In this document: piece by piece, positions 41,146-51,900 of the stretch
Layout of the letters: the number at the start of each line of letters is the position of its first letter
Numbering within the stretch: position 1 is the first letter of the stretch
DNA from: Nemertoderma westbladi
Lineage: Eukaryota > Xenacoelomorpha > Nemertodermatida > Nemertodermatidae
DNA length: 64,000 bases
Direction of reading: 5' to 3'
Assembly: GCA_032718475.1 (NCBI GenBank)
Contig: JAUCBJ010007025.1
Span: 1-64,000, forward strand
Notes under the pieces: model-generated
Told to the model about the DNA's origin: nothing
The model's database searches: none
What the model saw: the letters and a program-made list of their open reading frames with translations, nothing else
Made by a program: the position numbers and the translations under genes

Positions 41146-41350
41146 TGTAAGCCCCCGTTTGCCGTACCCGCCGCTATCATGAAGTAATCAAATAATCTCT
41201 CAATCTAATATAATATATAATCTTATCTGAATATATTCCTAATCTCTAATACAGTCCTATCGGTACATAAATCCGATCTCGACTCCCAGACTCTCAGTCA
41301 TATATCCCAAAAACCCTCTTCCATGGCCTACTCTGTATCATATCCTTACA
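41146..41350 (-). repeat. 5' LTR of element E
   Basis: It looks identical to 35958-36162. It is followed on + by the second copy of the TATC target duplication. Confidence 0.92.
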
Positions 41351-41369
41351 TATCATTGCCAAAAACCGG

Positions 41370-41645
41370 ACTATACGCTATGTTACTGGATCCGATGGCA
41401 CTGTGTACGACTTACCGCAACATCTAGGGGCGCTATAATGCTGGGTCCATCGGCACTGTGTGTGGCTGGCCGCGAGATCTTGGGCCACTGTTTGTCTGAC
41501 CATGAGATCTGGGGCCCTATGATGCTGGGATCACCGGCACTGTGTACGGCTGGCCGCGAGATCTTGGGCCACTGTTTGTCTGACCATGAGATCTAGGGCG
41601 CTATGGTGCTGGGTCTGACAGTAGAGGGCGCTATGATGCTGGGTT
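41370..41645. repeat. Tandem repeat, about 83 bp period
   Basis: Units contain CGGCACTGTGTACGGCTGGC, ATCTTGGGCCACTGTTTGTC and GGGCGCTATGATGCTGGG. The clearest pair starts at about 41450 and 41533. The last units are partial. Confidence 0.75.
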
Positions 41646-41822
41646 CTTTTCATTAGTGATAATGATTATATAAAAATATAATTTACTATCAATTAATGTA
41701 ATACAAATTATATGTACATAATTATAAGTATTAATGTTAAATACATTATTTGCACCGCAGTTACTTACCAATAGAGTCTACTAACAGTATGTATAATGTA
41801 GCATAATAATTTATTGATAAAT

Positions 41823-42488
41823 TCAATTCTTTTTTAATGGGAGTTTGGAGAATGCATTGAGATGGCTCAACATCATCTCTAGAGACTTTGTCTGCCCTAC
41901 CAAATTCTCCTCGAGTTGAACCAAAGAGTTACTGAGTCGGGAGTCATCTGATTCCATAACGGTTAAAAGTTCTAGGTGTCTCTCACATTTACGGGATATT
42001 GAAGCTGTTTGGTCTCGATGAGTGTTAACTAAAAGTTTAAGGGCCCGTCTTAAACCGGAGTTATGGCGTACTGGAGACTTCCTTTCTGGGCTTTCTGACT
42101 CATTATGTTTGTGCGTTTGATGGCCAGTAGATGGCGCTACTTTGGGTACATGTGGAGGTATATCGTTTTCGTTGTAAGCCGATACTTTATATCCTTCTGT
42201 GTTGGGTTTTATTGGTCTTTCGTCGTAATGGAGGGGTGTGGCCGCGTGTGGCGTTGTGTGTGGCTCAGTGGCGCCGTGTGGCAGCCAATGTGGCGGCGCG
42301 TGAGGCTCCGTGTACCACTGCTGGGTGTGTGAGTGCTGTGGCCATTGGTGTGGCTGGGTGGCGGTACTCTCTGGCGTTCTCTGTGGCAGGGATGTGGTGC
42401 TGGATGTGGCAGCCCAGTGGCTTTGAGCCACAGTATCGTCGTATTTCTTGTAGGCTGACTCCCTGTGGTGGAATTCCGAGTGGCCGGG
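41823..42488 (-). CDS. Probable terminal exon of an unidentified host gene
   Basis: The open frame reaches ATG 42512, but the sequence just inside it on - (CTTTTTCTCCACAG, AG at 42490-42489) is a very good 3' splice site. So coding probably enters by splicing at 42488. The encoded segment is His/Pro/Thr-rich (HAPPHWLPHGATEPHTTPH), then charged. It ends with a helical, leucine-patterned part (LRRALKLLVNTHRDQTAS, LEENLVGQTKSLEMMLSHL) and the stop at 41823-41825. AATAAA follows at 41810-41815 on -, close enough to serve as the poly(A) signal. I do not recognise the family. The His/Pro part is a degenerate repeat (CCACAC-rich). Confidence 0.5.
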   Translation of the reverse strand, partial: PGHSEFHHRESAYKKYDDTVAQSHWAATSSTTSLPQRTPESTATQPHQWPQHSHTQQWYTEPHAPPHWLPHGATEPHTTPHAATPLHYDERPIKPNTEGYKVSAYNENDIPPHVPKVAPSTGHQTHKHNESESPERKSPVRHNSGLRRALKLLVNTHRDQTASISRKCERHLELLTVMESDDSRLSNSLVQLEENLVGQTKSLEMMLSHLNAFSKLPLKKN

Positions 42489-42643
42489 CTGTGGAGAAAA
42501 AGTGGTACGCATATTAGTAAAAAATTATGATTTTACTTAACTTTAATTAACTCTGCCGAGGCTATCGCTTAAATTAGAAATATTAAATCAAAGAGAAGTA
42601 TGTCGTTTGAGGATGAGAAAATAATATTAGTGGCAATCAAAAA

Positions 42644-43165
42644 ATGATATTCATGTCCATTAGGGATCTAGTTGAATCACGAAAGGAAACCATAGAGGCA
42701 AAGAACACCCTATTAGCGATATACTGTCTGCATACAGTCTGCAACTACAATGGGCGAATTTTATACACATTATTTATTGATTTTAGAAAAGCATTCGATA
42801 TGGTTTTTGGTTATGCCCAACTTCTTTCTAAAATTCACCGGTTAGGAATACATGGTAAAACTTTTGACTTAATTAAGGATTTTTATTTAACAATTCAATT
42901 AGAATATTTGATCGATTTGAGCCTGTCCGCTGAGGCGATTCGACAACTACGGGGAATTTTACAGGGGGATTGTCTGTCACCGCTTATCTGTTAAACTACT
43001 AAGGTTTATATTACTTGTGGATGATCTAGTGATTTACTCGAGAAACAGGGACGATATACAACAGAGTTTGAATGCTCTTCGACAATTGTGTTTATTGATT
43101 AAATAGCATGGAAATTAATCTGGTAAAAACAAAAGTTGTTAAATTCTGAAAGATGGTCGTTCATC
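42644..43165 (+). pseudogene. Non-LTR RT fragment
   Basis: LFIDFRKAFDMV (motif A), LLSKIHRLGIHGKTFDLIKDFY, LRGILQGDCLSPL (motif B) and, after a stop at about 42993 and a frame change, LVDDLVIYSRNRDDI (motif C with V in place of Y/F-A). The order is that of a LINE palm. No 5' or 3' part is present. It differs from the other RT fragments in the window. Confidence 0.75.
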
Positions 43166-43542
43166 TGTCAAAGCAAGACAAAGTTATCTACATCGGGAAA
43201 GCAGTGAATATAGCAAATTTTTTGCAATCTGTTAATTCAATGGGGAAGTGGAAACATGTGTGGCATGTTTATCTGTCTGACCACAACTCTAATTTTCGAG
43301 GATAAAAAGTGAAGAAAAGTTAGAGTTGTTTATGTTATTGTTAAAAAGTGAAAAAAATGACAGCATTACTGACGAATGTATATATGTGGGGCTGCGCATT
43401 AACAATGGAGTGACATGAGTTCAAGTATAGTGTATGTATATTATAAGTAGAGCAAACCATGCATTAGGCCTAGACAGCTAGATGATAGGGCAGTACAGAA
43501 GGCAGTATGATTACTGGAATACTAAGCATACTTACGTCCCGG
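43166..43542. other. Non-coding stretch
   Basis: AT-rich; nothing recognised. Confidence 0.4.
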
Positions 43543-43738
43543 TTTCCTAGGCTGCCAAGCAGCGAAAAGCGTTGTTAAGCAACGATATAAACAACTGAGT
43601 TTGTGTTATGAACTAAGTACGCCTAAAACAAACTGTCACCGCACAGCGGTGAAAAAAAAACGGTTTTCCTAGGCTGCCGAGCAACGAAAAGCGTTGTTAA
43701 GCAACGATATAAACAAATGAATTTGTGGCATGAACTAA
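43543..43738. repeat. Direct repeat, two ~75 bp units
   Basis: TTCCTAGGCTGCC and GCGTTGTTAAGCAACGATAT occur at about 43548-43590 and 43666-43710, with the same flanks. GTTGTTAAGCAAC is itself a small inverted repeat. The units are separated by 45 bp that contains CACCGC/GCGGTG. Confidence 0.75.
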
Positions 43739-43813
43739 ATAAATGGTTACATAATTTGTATTATTGGGCCATGTAAAATGGAGTTGCGTTTGGGTATGAA
43801 TTGTCTACATGTA

Positions 43814-44900
43814 TTATTTCGGGAAACCATAGTATTGAGGGGGTCGGACTGTGCGTCCGGAACAAGTGGCTGGTTTCGGCGGTTGGATCGGGGTCTCGGG
43901 GGTTGGTGAAGCGATCTCGGCCCAGGTCGGGGGTACTTCCGGGGGCGGAGTCGCTGGTTCCGGTACATTTAGTGGCGCGGTGGGCGGACTCGGAGTCGGT
44001 GTGGTGGCCCCTCCTTCCGAGGTGGTGCGGGGTCGGAGGAAGACTCGGTTGCGTCGGAGTATGCTACCACTCTCCTGGTGGACCATGTAGTCGTGGTTCG
44101 GGAGCGCTTCGATGACTACGCCTTGGCCCGTCCAATGCTTGGTGATGGTATTCTGGACGAGGACGGATGTCCCTATGGATATAATATGGAGGGGCCGAGT
44201 GCGGAGGTCGTAGGCCGCACGTAGGCTGCGTTTGAATTTTTCGGCGACCTCGTCCAGTTGCTGGAAGCTCCTCCTCCATTTGGGGTCGAATGAGGAGGAA
44301 TGTGCCGGCAGGGCTTCCCGTATGTTGCGCCCATACAGTAGTTCTGCAGGCGAGCGCCAGCCGTATCGCGGCATATTCCGAAACGCGAGTATACCTTGCG
44401 CGATTCCGTCGACATCGTGGTTGGTCCCTCGAACGATTCGTTTCATCGCTTTCACGGCGGCTTCGGCACGGCCGTTGGTGCGGGGAGGTATGGAGACGAT
44501 GGGTCGAAGTGGACCCCCCAGTTTTTGAGGAAGGTCCTCACCGCCTCTGAACCGAACTGGGGCCGCCGTCGGGATGGAACTCCTGGGGGACGGCGGTAGC
44601 TAGAAATAGATGTCGGAGGTTCATGATGATGGCAGCAAAAGTTGTATCAGAACCAAGTCGGAACAAAGTGGGCCAACCAGTGTATTCGTCGGTAGCAACC
44701 ATGTAGTTCGTGCTGTCCGCCACGAATAGGTCGGCGTGGACCCTTTGGAACAGCCGAGTGGCCTCGGGGTGCCGTTGGAGGGGTTCCGGTGCTTGGGACG
44801 GTAGTGACGACTGACAGGATTGGCAGCTATCGATGGCGACCGCAATGTCGTTCGAAATGGTCGGCCACCAGACCGACCGACTTGCGCGCTCACGGGTCTT
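43814..44900 (-). pseudogene. Integrase of element F
   Basis: From the N-terminal side: zinc domain (LLHAAHQGLNKTRERASR, then C-x2-C as CQSCQ), core start VHADLFVADSTNYMVATDEY, a broken second Asp region (HPDGGPSS), and, in an open frame 43814-44455, the C-terminal part (GILAFRNMPRYGWRSPAELL, LRTRPLHIISIG). It ends in a Pro/Thr-rich tail that finishes RPPQYYGFPK. Frame changes near 44540 and 44750 break it. Confidence 0.7.
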
Positions 44901-44956
44901 GTTGAGGCCCTGGTGGGCGGCGTGGAGTAGTTGGAGGGTGTTTGAACGGAGTTCCT

Positions 44957-45487
44957 TCAGGATGTAGATCTGCGGCCCGTGGAGGATGATGCCATGTAGG
45001 GTCGCAGGTCGTCGTTGGTAATGTTATGACGTGACGTCAGCCAGCTGTCCCGGATCGTGGCGAGGAGAGCCGAGTAGATTGGGTCGACGGCGCCGGCGGC
45101 TCGGATTTCGTCGAGTCGGGCGTCGCAGGCGTCGAGTGTCTGCGCTGTCTCAGCGAGAGCCGCCGAGATGATGAACTCGTGGTTGTTGTTGTCATCGGCC
45201 GCGAGGACGAGGTCGTCCGGAGTGGGTTTATTTCGCGGCGAGCGGGAGAATGCGTCGGCGACGAGGTGCCGGGATCCTTTCTGATGGCGGGCAGTGAAGT
45301 TAAACCGCGATAGAGCCGTTTTTAATTTTAAGAGACGGTCATTTGAGACCTGGCCGAGCCGTCTATCATTCAGGATGGGTATGAGGGGGCTACAGTCTGT
45401 GACGAGGTCGAAGTGGTTTAGCCCATCCAGGAAGTAGCGGCACTTGTGTGCCACCCAGGCCGCTCCGAGGGCCTCCAGTTCGGCCAT
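44957..45487 (-). pseudogene. RNase H C-terminal part and linker of element F
   Basis: MAELEALGAAWVAHKCRYFL, FDLVTDCSPLIPIL (RNase H Asp) and RHQKGSRHLVADAFSRSP (end of RNase H) are followed by an acidic linker. It is an open stretch of 176 codons that continues out of frame into the integrase. Confidence 0.7.
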
Positions 45488-45676
45488 CCTGGACCAGTTA
45501 GCCTCGTGTTTGGCGAGGGTCCGAGAGCCGCACTGGATGGTCAGCCAGCAGTTTGGAGTCGGGTCGCATTGGCGTAGGAGGAATCGAAGGCCATTGAGTC
45601 GAGAGGCGTCTGTCAGCAGTTCGGTTTTCCTGTCGGGGTGGAAGCCAGAGAGGTAGAGTGGGCTAGACAGCGCTGA

Positions 45677-46496
45677 TCAGGTGGACTCGAAGGCGGTCTG
45701 GTGTTGCGGCAGCCAAACCCAGGTGGTGCGGTCCGTATTGAGGCTGCGCAGTGGCTCGATGAGTTGGGAAATCTCCGGAGTCAAGTTTCCCAACTGTTGT
45801 GCGAGGCCGAGGAAGGACCGAAGTTCGGGACGGTTGGTTGGAACTGGAAAGTTACGGAGGTCATCAGTGAGGGATGGGTCGATCCGGTAGTTGCCGTGAC
45901 TGACGAGGTAGCCTCCGAAGCGGACTTCGGGGCGGCAGTATTGGACCTTGTCCGTGTTTATAGATATGTTGGCAGCGTCGCAGGCGGCTAGAACGCGAGC
46001 AACTGCTTCCGGGTGTTGTTTGGCTGTCTCCGTGTGGATGATGACATCCTCCACGATCCGTCCGATGTCGGGGATCCCATGGAGTGCTCGGGCCATCCTC
46101 GCGTTGAACAAAATCCGAGCTTCCGTGCCACCCCATGGGCATCCGCCGGTAGCGGAAACGGCCACGTGGGGTGGCGAAGGTAGTGAGGCGGCGGCTGGCA
46201 AGGTCAAGACCCACCTTGTGGAAGCCCTTCAGGCCATCGAGGACGGTAAAGTACCGGGCCGAGGTTGGGATTTTGGAAACGACGTGGAATGGGGAGTTGG
46301 AGAAGTAGCTCGGGCGAACCGTAGCTTTATTAAGTTCGCGCAGATCGACCGTTATGCGAACTTTGTTGGGGTCGCTCTTTTTGCGTGTAACGACCATCGG
46401 GCTGAGCCACTCGCCCGGGTTATTCTCGTCTCCGGCGGGTTCCAGTATACCCATAGCGATCTGGGTGTCGAGTTCCTGGTTGAATGCCGCCTCCAT
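45677..46496 (-). pseudogene. Reverse transcriptase of element F, frameshifted
   Basis: The first frame gives LDTQIAMGILEPAGDE, WLSPMVVTRKKS, VRITVDLRELNKATV, YFTVLDGLKGFHKVGL and RYRRMPMGW. After a frameshift near 46120, the second frame gives IVEDVIIHT (in place of YxDD), KVQYCRPEVRFGGYLVSHG and LRSFLGLAQQLGNL. The motif C change and the frameshift make it inactive. Confidence 0.75.
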
Positions 46497-46530
46497 GTTG
46501 ACGAGGATGGTTCAATTAGTGTAGCATTGG

Positions 46531-47606
46531 TTAGGTCAGGCACCAGGGATGAGTTTGATTGTTATTTCCCCGCCGGTCATTATGCGACACTGCCCTGAGA
46601 GTGGGCGGGGAAAGCGGCGTTCGAGTGCTTCCCAGTCGGCTTTGACGGACGCCACTGGGGGTATGGTGGTGGCATGTGGAACGGTAGAGGGGGGCGGGGG
46701 GGGTGGCCGGCGTTATCGGGGCGATGGCTGGCCCAGTCGGCGCCGTATTATTGGTGGCTTTGGTTGGTAACGGCGTTGCAGTGGGCTTGGTTTGCTCTGA
46801 ATATGAGTAGTTCGTTGTCGCCGTGAGGTCGCCACCGCGGAGTATCGGGCTCTGCAGGATGCCTAAGGTGAAGCACGCCCGTCGGGAGAGGAGAGGCTGT
46901 TGGAGTCCATCGAGAACCCACAGGTCTGTAGTGCAGACAGTTCCGAGGGTGGCGCATCGAAGTGTGGCGTTAAATATGCCTTTAAGCGACCACCCATCGC
47001 GGCTCCCATTGGCAAGGCGGGGGACCTGGGGGGTATCGGAGTCTCGGTGGTTCGTCATTGGTTCGCCATCGGGGTGGCGGAGGTTCTCGAGGCGACCACC
47101 AAACGCCCTGAAGGTCCGCCATGGGATAGTGGACACATTAGCTCCTGAATCGGGCAGGAATTGGAGTTCAGGGATTCCGTGTGAGGGGTTCTTGGTGACC
47201 TGGAATCCGATGGTCACTGTCTCTAGGGATTCGAGTCTCTCGGTGGCGGAGACGGCTGGGATGGCTCCAAAGTCGAATCCCTCCAGGATTGTCGACCATA
47301 TTTGGGCGTGACTGGCAGACTCTGGGGCATTCCGGGCATTGTCTGGTACCCAATCGGTTGAGTTTGTCTTTGGGTTGTGAGTGGGGCGGTTGCGGCACAT
47401 GCGGTCGTAGTGGCCTACCAGGTTGCAGTGCCGGCAGTGCACCGCAGCACCCGGGCAACGTTTGCCTGCCAGGTGAGGGGGGTATCCACATTGCGGGCAC
47501 TTCGAGTTCGACCATTCCTTGGGCGGTGGCTGCGTGCATCGCGGTGTCGCTCCGATGCGACTGGTGACTGCAGAAGGAATGGGCGAGGGGGGGCAAGGGA
47601 TGCCAC
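46531..47606 (-). pseudogene. Gag zinc knuckles and protease of element F
   Basis: In one frame: CPQCGYPPHLAGKRC and CRHCNLVGHYDRMC (two knuckles, about 47385-47500), a linker, then LQFLPDSGANVSTIPW, an aspartic protease with D-S-G (about 47150). It runs open to 46531. Upstream of the knuckles the frame is disturbed, and the gag capsid part is not present on this side of copy B. Confidence 0.7.
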
Positions 47607-47713
47607 GTCTTTGCGGACTGCCCAGACGGCTTGTGCTAGTCGGAGTGCATCGCCAAGGGTGGAGTCGTTAGGAAGCCGAAGAAGTTGCTCGGTAACCTCC
47701 TTATCGACGAATC

Positions 47714-48913
47714 TGTTCGCGCTTTCAGACCTTTGGCAGTTTAACCCGCCAAATTAGGATGTCTTTATATAATAAATCACTTTTAGCCTATGACAAGTAT
47801 TTGATTCACTACACTAGTCGAAACCAATCTGTGCGCGATCATTCACCCGCTGGATATACCCGGGAGATTGGGTTCGACGGCTTAATCTTATTGCTATGTA
47901 AGCCTAATGTATTATTCGATTGACAGTATTATATAATCTCTGACAATATTATTCACCTTCAGGGAATATTAACAGTTCCTTTAGGACGTGGCGCTCTATC
48001 TATATAAACAGAGTTATGACTTGAACTACTCACAACGATATGGCTTAGTTATAATTCACATATATGGCGCATTCTTTAGGAAATGCTTCGTTATCAGTCT
48101 CACTCATACACAATGCTGCACAATACTGCACACTAATCTGCCGATCTTCACTGATTTTATTCACATATAAAAGGAACACGGACCGACTCATGTAGGGTCT
48201 ATCAAATAACATTAGATTCACTTCAAACCACTTTAACATAAGTCACAATCGTTATATATAACCTTTCTCTCTTACCTTCGGTATATCAAGAATATTGGGT
48301 TTCGGGGTTATTTATCGTTATTCCAAATATAATAATTCATCAACCATATTATGAAGGACCGACAGTAAATAGCAGTATAACAATATAAAGTATGCACAGT
48401 GTTTGATTAGGTATGGTATGTTATGATTTGAGTTGAGATAACGGATATATGTCCTTATAATTAAGCCTACTAGTGTTAGGCTAAAAACAGAACAGCACAA
48501 AATATTTCCAAGCCGCTCTCTCCTGGCTCAGGACAGAATGTAAACACTGCACATAAAGCATTACGTGATTTCTAGGAAATTTCTCTACAAGAGCCATAAA
48601 AATGCTCTGATTGGCTGACTGAACTGAGAGACGCCGTAGAACAAAGAAAATCAACACGTATGAATATCAGCTGTTAACCGTAGTCATAGTAACTACTGTT
48701 CAAGAGTAGCTATCACCCTTTGCGTCATGGAATTGCCATAGAATCATCAACTATGCCTTTCACAGTACACATACGGAGGAAATAGGTCTTAGATCCTCTA
48801 AAAAACACCGATACAGCAATAATACGGTCTCTTACACCTATTAAATCAACTACAGAGTATTTTAATGTAAAAGATAATAAAAATAACGGGGCAATTCAGC
48901 AAAGGCTTTTACA
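47714..48913 (-). repeat. 3' LTR of copy B
   Basis: This 1200 bp LTR has the family termini. U3 (48913 to about 48480) is related to that of copy C and different from copy A. It has a CCAAT box (48609-48616 on -) and the TATA-like block near 48441-48465. It lacks the CTGCATA repeat array of the other copies. Confidence 0.9.
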
Positions 48914-48991
48914 CCGCTCCCAGAAAATGGGATTTTCAGTCTAAAAAATATAAAAATCACAGTTTCTAAAACCTAAAGATACTCTAAACAG
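48914..48991 (-). other. 3' end of internal region of copy B with short polypurine tract
   Basis: Between the ORF3 stop and the LTR. It contains the inverted pair TCCCATTTTCTGGGA and ends GGGAGCGG before the LTR, as in copies A and C. Confidence 0.6.
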
Positions 48992-51900
48992 TTAGTCTTT
49001 CTTACGCGGACGGCGTTTACGCAGTTTCTTGAGGCTAGCAAGAGTCCTTTTCTCTTTGGGGCGAGCCACTTTACGAGGAGGGCTGTAGCTCCTAGGCGAA
49101 GGGTGCAATACAATTGCATCAGAAGGTGTAGGGTTACGATCGGTATACCCGCCGGTCGAAGTGCCTGGTTGATTAATATCAACCTCGGGGGAGCGAGGTC
49201 TAACGGCCTTTAGGGCGCGTCTCAGGACAGCAGCTCCTACGGGTCCTTGACGGGTCGTCTGGACACTAGCGGTGGGTGGACCGTGAGTGGTGAGGAACTT
49301 TCTCGGTTTAATGGTTCTCTCCAGCTCGCGTTCTCGGGTTCGATATTCATATGGTCGCCGAGATACTTCTTGTAGTTCAGGATGCGAGTTCACAAAGATG
49401 TCGCCATACTCGGGGTCCTGACGGATAAAATTGATCAGGTGATATGTGGTTATATCATTAGGGTTAACGTTTCTAAGGTATTTTCTGACAAACTTGGTGG
49501 AAATACACTCACCAACACGCTTCATTAACTCGTAACTTGGTACGCGTGTTTTCTGTTCAATCGACGCGAATAGATAAGGATGGAACGCGTAAACTCCCTC
49601 GTAAGCTCGTCCAGGGTAATAGCGATGTCGAGATTCGCAATGTAAATCCGCGTTCGCTTCCCAAGCTCGGATGTATCGCAGGGTGATTATCTCGTCTACG
49701 CTCTCTAAATCGCGATTAAAGGGACAATTGTAACTTTCATGTCCTTTAAGTTGACAGTAGTGACATTGAGTCATAAATTGTGGGCAGACGGCAAAGATAT
49801 GAGAGTTATTAAGTCTGCAATAAGCACAATATATTTCCATCATCGGTTGTTCGAGGAAATAGGAACAAGGTACGCTCGAGTCTAGAGGGGTGAAGTGGTC
49901 TCTCGATGCGCATAATCGACAACGTTTTCGAGAAACGTAGTTGGCGTGTCGATAATCGTACGCTGTGAGACGTTGTGGACCTTGATACCATTCTATGACA
50001 TAATCATTGTCACTGCTCCGGGAAGTTGTAGGCTGAATCGCTTCTGATTCCAAGCACACTGGTTCATCCTCCAGCTGTATAGACGAAGTGGGTGCGTCTG
50101 TCTCAGTAAGTGGATCTACTGTCTGTATTTCCACGATAGAATAACCTGTAGGTATTCGGGGTCTTTGTATAACAGATGAATGTAAGTTCTGTATACATAC
50201 GTCTTGAAACACGGCAAATCCAGCGCTACTCAGTTTCTCCGCAGCTGAGTCTCTCAGACTGAGTTTGGTCAGCGCGCGGTCCTTGAACTGACTATCGACG
50301 TTACGGAACGGAGTCAGAAAGCGCCGGAAACATTCGAAACGTATGAACTTATTGTGTTCGTCTAACTTGGCGAGTTTAGTTCCAAGTATTAATGGATGAG
50401 CGCGTATGGTACGACTGCACACATCGGCTAGCCAACCGGCAAGTGCTGCGTTTTCAAAGATCGTGTATATAGCTAAGGAAGGGCGAAGTGGAACACTCAT
50501 AAAGCTATATACGGCACCAGGCGCAGTTAATGGTCCATCAAAATATAAACGAGAGTAATGATCTCCATATACTTGCTGGTAATTGATAGGATTTCCAACT
50601 TTGAAGTTCCATCCATATTCTTGAAAGGCAAGATGTCCGATGGATGTCCGTTGTACTTTAGTAATGTCGCTGGGTGTATTGGCATACATAGTGCGAAAGA
50701 AACCTCGGCCTTCGGCCCAAGGAGCAATCAGCTGAGTATCAACGAAAGGGTATGGAATGTTTTCCATATTCCGGAAGTCGTTTTGGAGATCTCCATAAAC
50801 AGCTGAGCCGATTTTTAGGATTCTTTCGTTAAACAACATTTCGAGCACAGGTTGGGGTAACATTGATCCATCGATACCCATGGCCGGTTTGCGCTCGGTG
50901 TCGGTGACGTAACGCTGCGCGAGCTCGAATTGTCCATGTCGAAGTTTCTTTTGTGTCTCCGTAAGGGTTTCAAAAGAATAATCAATCACGTCGGAACACG
51001 CTCGAGTGAATACGTGGGTAGAACCAGCGAGTCCTCGTATATGTATCATTCGCGTAGTTCCTAGTTCTCCCACCGGAACGCTACCTTCGTTGTCATAAGT
51101 AACAACGCCATACATCTCGATAACGTTAAGAGTCTCGTTCCATTCTTTAGTGGCGTTTTCGAGAGTCATTCCCACTGGATGCCACAAAGTAGCGCATTCG
51201 CTAGCATTGGGTAAATCTCTATACTTTAAGCATTGTGTAGTATAGGTTTCCACATCTCCATATCGTTTTATTCTTTCTTCCTCGAATAACACGTCAAGAT
51301 TCCAGTGTACCAATCGAGTTTTAATGAATCCATCAAGATTGTACGGAGGTAATATTTCTTTCTCTATTCTGGAAATATTATACGGTTTTCGAAATGAGTT
51401 TAGTTTAACTAGCTGATCTAGATGTTTTTGTAGTTGTTCGAGTTCGACGAGGTCGAGAGGATTGATCAATGGTAGAAACTTCAGACTATGCGTAGGATCT
51501 TCTGGTTTTACCATGTAATATTGCTTTAAATTGACGTAATAAGGATGATCCTTAATTCCATAAAATGAGTCCGGCAAAGGTCTAGCGCGTATGTTAACAT
51601 CGTGTACCATGCGACGGACAAGATCCGCTCTATTGTCCGGAGGCTCAACAAGTACACCATCGACACGAGCAGCCGCTATGGGTGGACGTTGTATCATAGG
51701 AGCGTCAGCAATGAGCTCGTGAGATCTGAGATCAGTATTAACCGGTTGAGGCTGTACCGTAGCAAAGAGCTTGTCTTTAAAATGAGGAACCATCGAGGGG
51801 TGGAGGATCGTTTTGGAATAGAGATCCGTCACGAGAATTTGAGTTTCTGGTTGGGCTAAAGCAGCTTCTTCCCTCTCAGTCAGCTCTATATGTCTCTCCT

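Larger units (their letters stand above)
35958..41350 (-). mobile_element. Ty3/gypsy LTR retrotransposon E, young, integrase core deleted
   Basis: The 5393 bp element is bounded by two 205 bp LTRs that look identical by eye (35958-36162 and 41146-41350, TGTAAGCCCC...ATCCTTACA). The flanking TATC on both sides (35954-35957 and 41351-41354) is a 4 bp target duplication. On -: leader, gag, pol (protease, RT, RNase H, start of integrase), integrase C-terminus. There is no env. The identical LTRs and open frames point to a recent insertion. The catalytic core of integrase is missing, so it could move only with help. Confidence 0.92.
43814..47713 (-). mobile_element. GC-rich Ty3/gypsy element F, decayed and interrupted by copy B
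   Basis: Gag zinc knuckles, protease, RT, RNase H and integrase can be followed on - from 47606 to 43814, but through at least five frame changes. The upstream part of gag would lie on the far side of copy B, which is inserted at 47714. LTRs were not recognised; the sequence after the last stop (43813 downward) is AT-rich. GC content is much higher than in the rest of the window, so long spurious open frames appear on both strands. Confidence 0.8.

Noticed and set aside
45948-46598. 216-codon + strand frame in element F, and other + frames at 43801-47757
   Set aside because: They are shadows in GC-rich DNA; the recognisable RT, protease and integrase motifs are all on -.
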